From Planctomycetota bacterium (lineage in GTDB: Bacteria; Planctomycetota; UBA11346), in NCBI GenBank assembly GCA_024641365.1, contig JAHEDF010000083.1, positions 1 to 10,995 of the forward strand: a DNA stretch of 10,995 nucleotides, in the 5' to 3' direction. The notes under the pieces are model-generated. The model did no database searches. It was not told the origin of the DNA and saw only the letters and a program-made list of their open reading frames with translations. The position numbers were made by a program, and so were the translations under genes. Positions 7,617 to 10,995 of this stretch are shown piece after piece; position 1 is the first letter of the stretch, and each line of letters opens with the position of its first letter.

Positions 7617-8318
7617 ATGAAAACTACCCTACGATTTGTTCTCTTACTTGTTTTTGCGTTAAGTCACAGCCTGCTGGCAGCAGAAGCGGAGCCCAAAGTT
7701 GTCGATGGGCAGAAAACACGTGATGGTATTGGTAAATATTTTATGGGGCGAGAAATTGCCCATGTTATGGGACACCAAGCCGCTAATTGGCTGGAACGAC
7801 CCGAGCGCGTTAAGGAAGAAGACCCTGATACTTTAATTAAATTACTAGAGCTAAAACCAGAAATGGTCGTGGCTGATATCGGATGCGGAACTGGTTACCA
7901 TTGTTTTCGCATGTCACCGTCAGTAAAAAAAGTTTTGGGTGTAGACATTCAACAAGAAATGTTGGATTTAATGCAAGCAAAAGGGAAAGAAAAAAATATT
8001 ACCAACGTCGAGTCTGTATTAGGAACGATAAGCGATCCCAAATTACCTGCTGCTGGTGTTGATTTAGTTTTAATGGTCGATGTCTATCATGAATTTGATC
8101 ACCCCGTTGAAATGTTAAAAGCTATTCACACATCTTTATCAGCAAATGGCCGAGTCGCCTTAGTCGAATTCCGCGCTGAAGACCCAAAAATCCCCATTAA
8201 AGATTTACACAAAATGTCTGAGCATCAGGCACGAAAAGAGTTTGAAGCCATGGGATTTACTTGGGAACGCACGGTATCCACACTGCCATGGCAACATTTA
8301 ATTATCTTCAAAAAATAA
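7617..8318 (+). CDS. Class I SAM-dependent methyltransferase with predicted signal peptide
   Basis: The 233-residue product starts with a typical Sec signal: basic MKTTLR, a hydrophobic stretch FVLLLVFALSHSLL, and small residues at about 21-24 (AAEA) for cleavage. The rest is a small Rossmann-fold methyltransferase: motif I VADIGCGTGYH (85-95), acidic Asp110 at the end of strand 2 (VLGVD), VDLVLMVDVYHEFDHP (148-162), then GRVALVEFRAEDP and the conserved tail PIKDLHKMSEHQARKE. The substrate is not known. Export would be odd because SAM is cytoplasmic. A cytoplasmic form could start at Met43 (ATG at 7743), but neither start has a good ribosome binding site; only AGG at 7602-7604 precedes the first. 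I recall related proteins with similar leaders, which favours the long start, but I cannot confirm this here. The next gene is 57 bp downstream on the same strand, with a small stem CTCTT/AAGAG (8322-8334) in the gap. Confidence 0.85.
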   Translation: MKTTLRFVLLLVFALSHSLLAAEAEPKVVDGQKTRDGIGKYFMGREIAHVMGHQAANWLERPERVKEEDPDTLIKLLELKPEMVVADIGCGTGYHCFRMSPSVKKVLGVDIQQEMLDLMQAKGKEKNITNVESVLGTISDPKLPAAGVDLVLMVDVYHEFDHPVEMLKAIHTSLSANGRVALVEFRAEDPKIPIKDLHKMSEHQARKEFEAMGFTWERTVSTLPWQHLIIFKK

Positions 8319-8375
8319 TTACTCTTACAAAGAGCAGATGAATCGGATGCGCTTCTAACCCGTATAGGTTGCAGC

Positions 8376-9245
8376 ATGACAGCACATACTGTTGTAAAAC
8401 CTGACGACATCCTGCCTTTAACCTGTTCACGCGCAGGTACGTGCTGTCACGGAAAAATGGTGTGGTTGAATCCATGGGAACTTGCCTGTTTAGCAGCTGC
8501 CAAGCATAAAACAGTTCGTCAATTTCGAGATGTCTTTACCGATTTTGGCGGCATACGATTAAAATTTGATGGACCTCCTGGCTGGAAAGGATTGCCTGCG
8601 TGTAGCCAATATAAAATTGGCAAAGGATGCAGTGTACATACAGGTCGTCCGTTAGCCTGTCGATTATACCCGCTCGGTCGTCATCTCCAGGGTAAAGAGC
8701 AATCGTATATTTTTGACGGAGAAACATTTCCTTGTTTAAATGGGTGCCCAGAAGTGCAGTCCTTACCACAAATGACTGTCCGCGACTATTTAGCCGGACA
8801 ACAAAGTGAATTCGGACACTCGGCTCAAGATGCTTATCTAGAAATTATGCAACGACTTGCTGATGGGGCATTTGTTTTGTTGATTGAGAGTGGCTTAGCA
8901 GCCAGTGGTGATAAACACACATTACGAGGTTGGCGTGCAAATGGGAAATTGCATCCCAAACAACGCGCACAGTCCATTCCAACTGAATGGCTCGAGCGAT
9001 TAATGATTCCAGAAATAGCTCTGCCGCTTTCAGAGGCAAAACAATTCGCAGCTGCTCATCATGATTTATTACAAAAGCACGCACAGCAAGCATTTGCCTT
9101 TTGCAAAACTAAGGAAGCGCTGCAGACGGCATCGTGCTTGATGATGAGTCTGGCCTTGCACCTGGGACGCAGTTTAGGCAGCGATCCTGAGCAATTGGCC
9201 GATAGATGGATTGCGACCGCAAAAAAACACGGTGCACACGAATAA
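8376..9245 (+). CDS. YkgJ-family (CxxCxxCC-type) metal-binding cysteine-cluster protein
   Basis: The 289-residue product has the cysteine pattern of the YkgJ/CxxCxxCC domain (putative zinc- or iron-binding) in its first half: Cys17, Cys23 and Cys24 (CSRAGTCCHG), Cys76 and Cys85 (LPACSQY, KGCSVHTGRPLACRLYPLG with Cys95), then Cys120 and Cys124 (FPCLNGCPE). The motif C-x(8)-R-P-x(2)-C-R-x-Y-P is the family signature. The second half (about 130-289) is mostly helical-looking, has few cysteines, and resembles nothing I recognise. There is no signal peptide or membrane segment, so it should be cytoplasmic. ATAGG at 8364-8368 serves the ATG at 8376. It may be co-transcribed with the methyltransferase gene. 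The molecular function of the family is not established; some members may take part in metal-dependent modification of other proteins, but nothing here tells which. Confidence 0.85.
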   Translation: MTAHTVVKPDDILPLTCSRAGTCCHGKMVWLNPWELACLAAAKHKTVRQFRDVFTDFGGIRLKFDGPPGWKGLPACSQYKIGKGCSVHTGRPLACRLYPLGRHLQGKEQSYIFDGETFPCLNGCPEVQSLPQMTVRDYLAGQQSEFGHSAQDAYLEIMQRLADGAFVLLIESGLAASGDKHTLRGWRANGKLHPKQRAQSIPTEWLERLMIPEIALPLSEAKQFAAAHHDLLQKHAQQAFAFCKTKEALQTASCLMMSLALHLGRSLGSDPEQLADRWIATAKKHGAHE

Positions 9246-9256
9246 TTACTTATTCG
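9239..9256. terminator. Inverted repeat across the stop codons of the two converging genes
   Basis: CGAATAA (9239-9245) and TTATTCG (9250-9256) are perfect 7-bp arms around TTAC. Each arm contains the stop codon of one of the converging genes. The stem is AT-rich and there is no adjoining T-run on either strand, although the minus strand runs into T7 (complement of 9223-9229) about 10 bases later. A weak bidirectional terminator is possible. Confidence 0.3.
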
Positions 9257-10995
9257 ACAATTAAACCACGCTTATGAGTCTTTATTATTTTTCCATCAGA
9301 AAACATAACTCTTAATGGAGTGTTTTGAGTATTATAAACAGCATACGATTTTTTACCGGCTTTAACAAATACATTAACCAGTGGGTAATCTGCTGTGACA
9401 GACCCGTCGTTTAAGCCAAGGTTATTAAGTGTATGAATCCAATGGTACATAAAGGCATGGGAATTCCCTCCCTCTAAAGAACACTGTGGATTGGCGTTCA
9501 TAAAAGTTACAGCCGTTTGCGGGTCTTGTAGCGCATTAAACATAACCACCAAATCACCCCATCCCGCATTATAATTTTTACCTGCTTTTCGTTTAGTAAC
9601 TAGCTGATCGTGATTTCTTTTAACATACATTGGATATCGACCCATATACACTGAAGCGGGTGTAAAAGGGAGCCAGTTAATTCCATGAATACAATCAGCA
9701 TCGCCAGAAAACCATGTAGCAAATGCGCCCTTTCCGCCCCATATCATGCCTAAAGCCTCGTGTGGAAATTCTTTCGGATAATTTGTGTCGCTAACATCAA
9801 ACCAATATTCTTCAATAGCAGTGCGCTCGGTATTATATAAATAAATGCCTGCATTTTTTACTGCTTCATTATCTGTAAATAAACCCCACAAGATCATGCC
9901 GTACCATGCATTCATCGATTCTGAAGATGATTCTTGATTATTACCATCACCAAAATTGGCATCGCCTGACGCCCAAGAATGACCAGCATACTTATCAAAA
10001 CATCGTAAATATGGAAATAGCCCATCTTTTCTATTGGTCGAAGCTATATCACGAATTACCATATTAACCATTGGTCCCCATTTTTTTGCCCAAGCGCTAT
10101 CAATACGTGCAATCTCTGCTGCGGCACGTATAAAATAACCATAATGAAAATGATGATCGTTAAGTGGAAAATCACTGCCAAATGATGGCTTGCTGCCGAT
10201 TAGCGTTCCCCAGTCAGCATTATAATAAAATGTTGGCTGATCTTTTGCTGGCTGCGCGGTAAACCAATTTTCAAGTCTCATCTTTAATTCGCTGATAGAT
10301 TTATTTTGCACCTCGCTACTTTCACAGACTTCCGCAATACCACTTAAAGTAGTCAGCAATCCGAGACGCTTCCCTTCCCAATACGTATCTTTAAAGTCGT
10401 TCACTTCTTTTTTCGCTTCTTCTTGGAGGTAACCACGCATGCGCAATTTATCTTGTATGCCTTGCGCTGGTAACATCGGCAGAACCCCCTGAACAGGCAC
10501 GGACGTTTTAAACTTTTCTCCTTCACATATTTTCATTACCCCACGCACAGAATTATAATTTTTTCCAGTTAATGTGCTCTCGCAATATTTCCACTGGTGT
10601 GGATATAAGGCGTATACGGTGCCTTTTTGCGTACCTTCCATCGCGTTTGTTTCTGCAACATAAGTACTTTCAACATATCCATTTTCTATCTTATAAGTAA
10701 CACGTGAATCAATGACATGATTATAGGCATATTTTTGGAAAGACGCTAACGTGTCTGTTTTATTATCAGGTAGCAATGCCAGTGAAAAATAGCGCTTACC
10801 CTGAGTGCTATTTTTCCACGTTGTGCCATCCGTACCTGTCCATGTTGATCCCGTTGCACCAAATAAGCCATAATGGTGGTCATTTATTGTAATGCCAATT
10901 ACAGCAGATTTGGATGAACCTGCCCAAATACGGGGCACCGCTGAAAATGATAATACTGGCTCGCCATTTTTATATGTTGCAAATACATATGGACT
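9250..10995 (-). CDS. Glycoside hydrolase family 81 endo-beta-1,3-glucanase, 5' end cut off by the window
   Basis: The frame is open to the right edge, giving 581 visible residues. The GTG at 10938 is not the likely start, since the 19 codons before it continue GH81-like sequence (SPYVFATYKNGEP). The visible part begins within the N-terminal beta-sandwich, continues through the linker region (TYWEGKRLGLLTTLSGIAE) and covers the (alpha/alpha)6 catalytic domain. Signature motifs are FPLNDHHFHYGYF (Asp at codon 10158-10156), GHSWASG, and QESSSESMNAW, in which two Glu four residues apart (codons starting at 9933 and 9921) match the catalytic pair of the family; INWLPFTP follows. A short beta-type tail (SYAVYNTQNTPLRVMFSDG) ends the protein at a normal position. 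GH81 enzymes cut beta-1,3-glucans such as laminarin, callose or fungal wall glucan and are normally exported, but the signal peptide would lie outside the window. The gene looks more AT-rich than its neighbours and converges on the YkgJ-type gene with a 4-bp gap. Confidence 0.93.
   Translation of the reverse strand, partial: SPYVFATYKNGEPVLSFSAVPRIWAGSSKSAVIGITINDHHYGLFGATGSTWTGTDGTTWKNSTQGKRYFSLALLPDNKTDTLASFQKYAYNHVIDSRVTYKIENGYVESTYVAETNAMEGTQKGTVYALYPHQWKYCESTLTGKNYNSVRGVMKICEGEKFKTSVPVQGVLPMLPAQGIQDKLRMRGYLQEEAKKEVNDFKDTYWEGKRLGLLTTLSGIAEVCESSEVQNKSISELKMRLENWFTAQPAKDQPTFYYNADWGTLIGSKPSFGSDFPLNDHHFHYGYFIRAAAEIARIDSAWAKKWGPMVNMVIRDIASTNRKDGLFPYLRCFDKYAGHSWASGDANFGDGNNQESSSESMNAWYGMILWGLFTDNEAVKNAGIYLYNTERTAIEEYWFDVSDTNYPKEFPHEALGMIWGGKGAFATWFSGDADCIHGINWLPFTPASVYMGRYPMYVKRNHDQLVTKRKAGKNYNAGWGDLVVMFNALQDPQTAVTFMNANPQCSLEGGNSHAFMYHWIHTLNNLGLNDGSVTADYPLVNVFVKAGKKSYAVYNTQNTPLRVMFSDGKIIKTHKRGLIVE

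Noticed and set aside
10936..10938. GTG (minus strand) as the start of the GH81 gene
   Set aside because: The frame stays open to the window edge with family-like sequence (SPYVFATYKNGEP) before it, and a secreted enzyme without a signal peptide or a full N-terminal domain would be unexpected.

Overview
The window comes from the chromosome of a bacterium of moderate GC content (mid-40s percent by eye, with many TTA leucine codons). Bacterial-type GltB and GltD, a Sec-type signal peptide and a YkgJ-type cysteine-cluster protein suggest a Gram-negative lineage. I cannot place it more precisely from sequence alone. There are no tRNA or rRNA genes, CRISPR arrays, transposases or phage genes.

Positions 1-7480 (+ strand) form a nitrogen-assimilation locus. 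A transcriptional regulator of the NrpR type (winged helix plus one DUF128/NRD domain) enters from the left edge with its N-terminus cut off. A 208-bp gap follows, holding a large nested palindrome. Next come the two subunits of NADPH-dependent glutamate synthase (GOGAT), gltB and gltD. GOGAT makes two glutamates from glutamine and 2-oxoglutarate: GltD takes electrons from NADPH through FAD and Fe-S clusters, and GltB uses them at FMN and a 3Fe-4S cluster. The NrpR-type protein is the obvious candidate regulator of this operon. After gltD there is a strong G/C hairpin, then a second hairpin.

The most notable anomaly is that gltB is broken into two overlapping reading frames (1359-3986 and 3926-5920). 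Conserved GltB sequence runs without a gap from one frame into the other at about 3930-3934, as if one base were missing. There is no Shine-Dalgarno sequence before the second frame. Twelve bases further on, in the correct phase, lies a canonical -1 slippery heptamer (TTTAAAT). A sequencing error, a real pseudogene or recoding are therefore all open, in that order of likelihood.

Positions 7617-9245 (+ strand) hold two small genes of less certain role: a class I SAM-dependent methyltransferase with an apparent N-terminal signal peptide, and a YkgJ/CxxCxxCC-type metal-binding cysteine-cluster protein. Converging on them from the minus strand (9250-10995, open at the right edge) is a glycoside hydrolase family 81 endo-beta-1,3-glucanase. 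The two converging genes are 4 bp apart, and an inverted repeat covers both stop codons.

I see no convincing evidence for a wholly new multi-gene system here. The items worth following up are the gltB frameshift with its slippery site, the pairing of an NrpR-type regulator with gltBD, the nested palindrome in the gltB leader, and the exported-looking methyltransferase.
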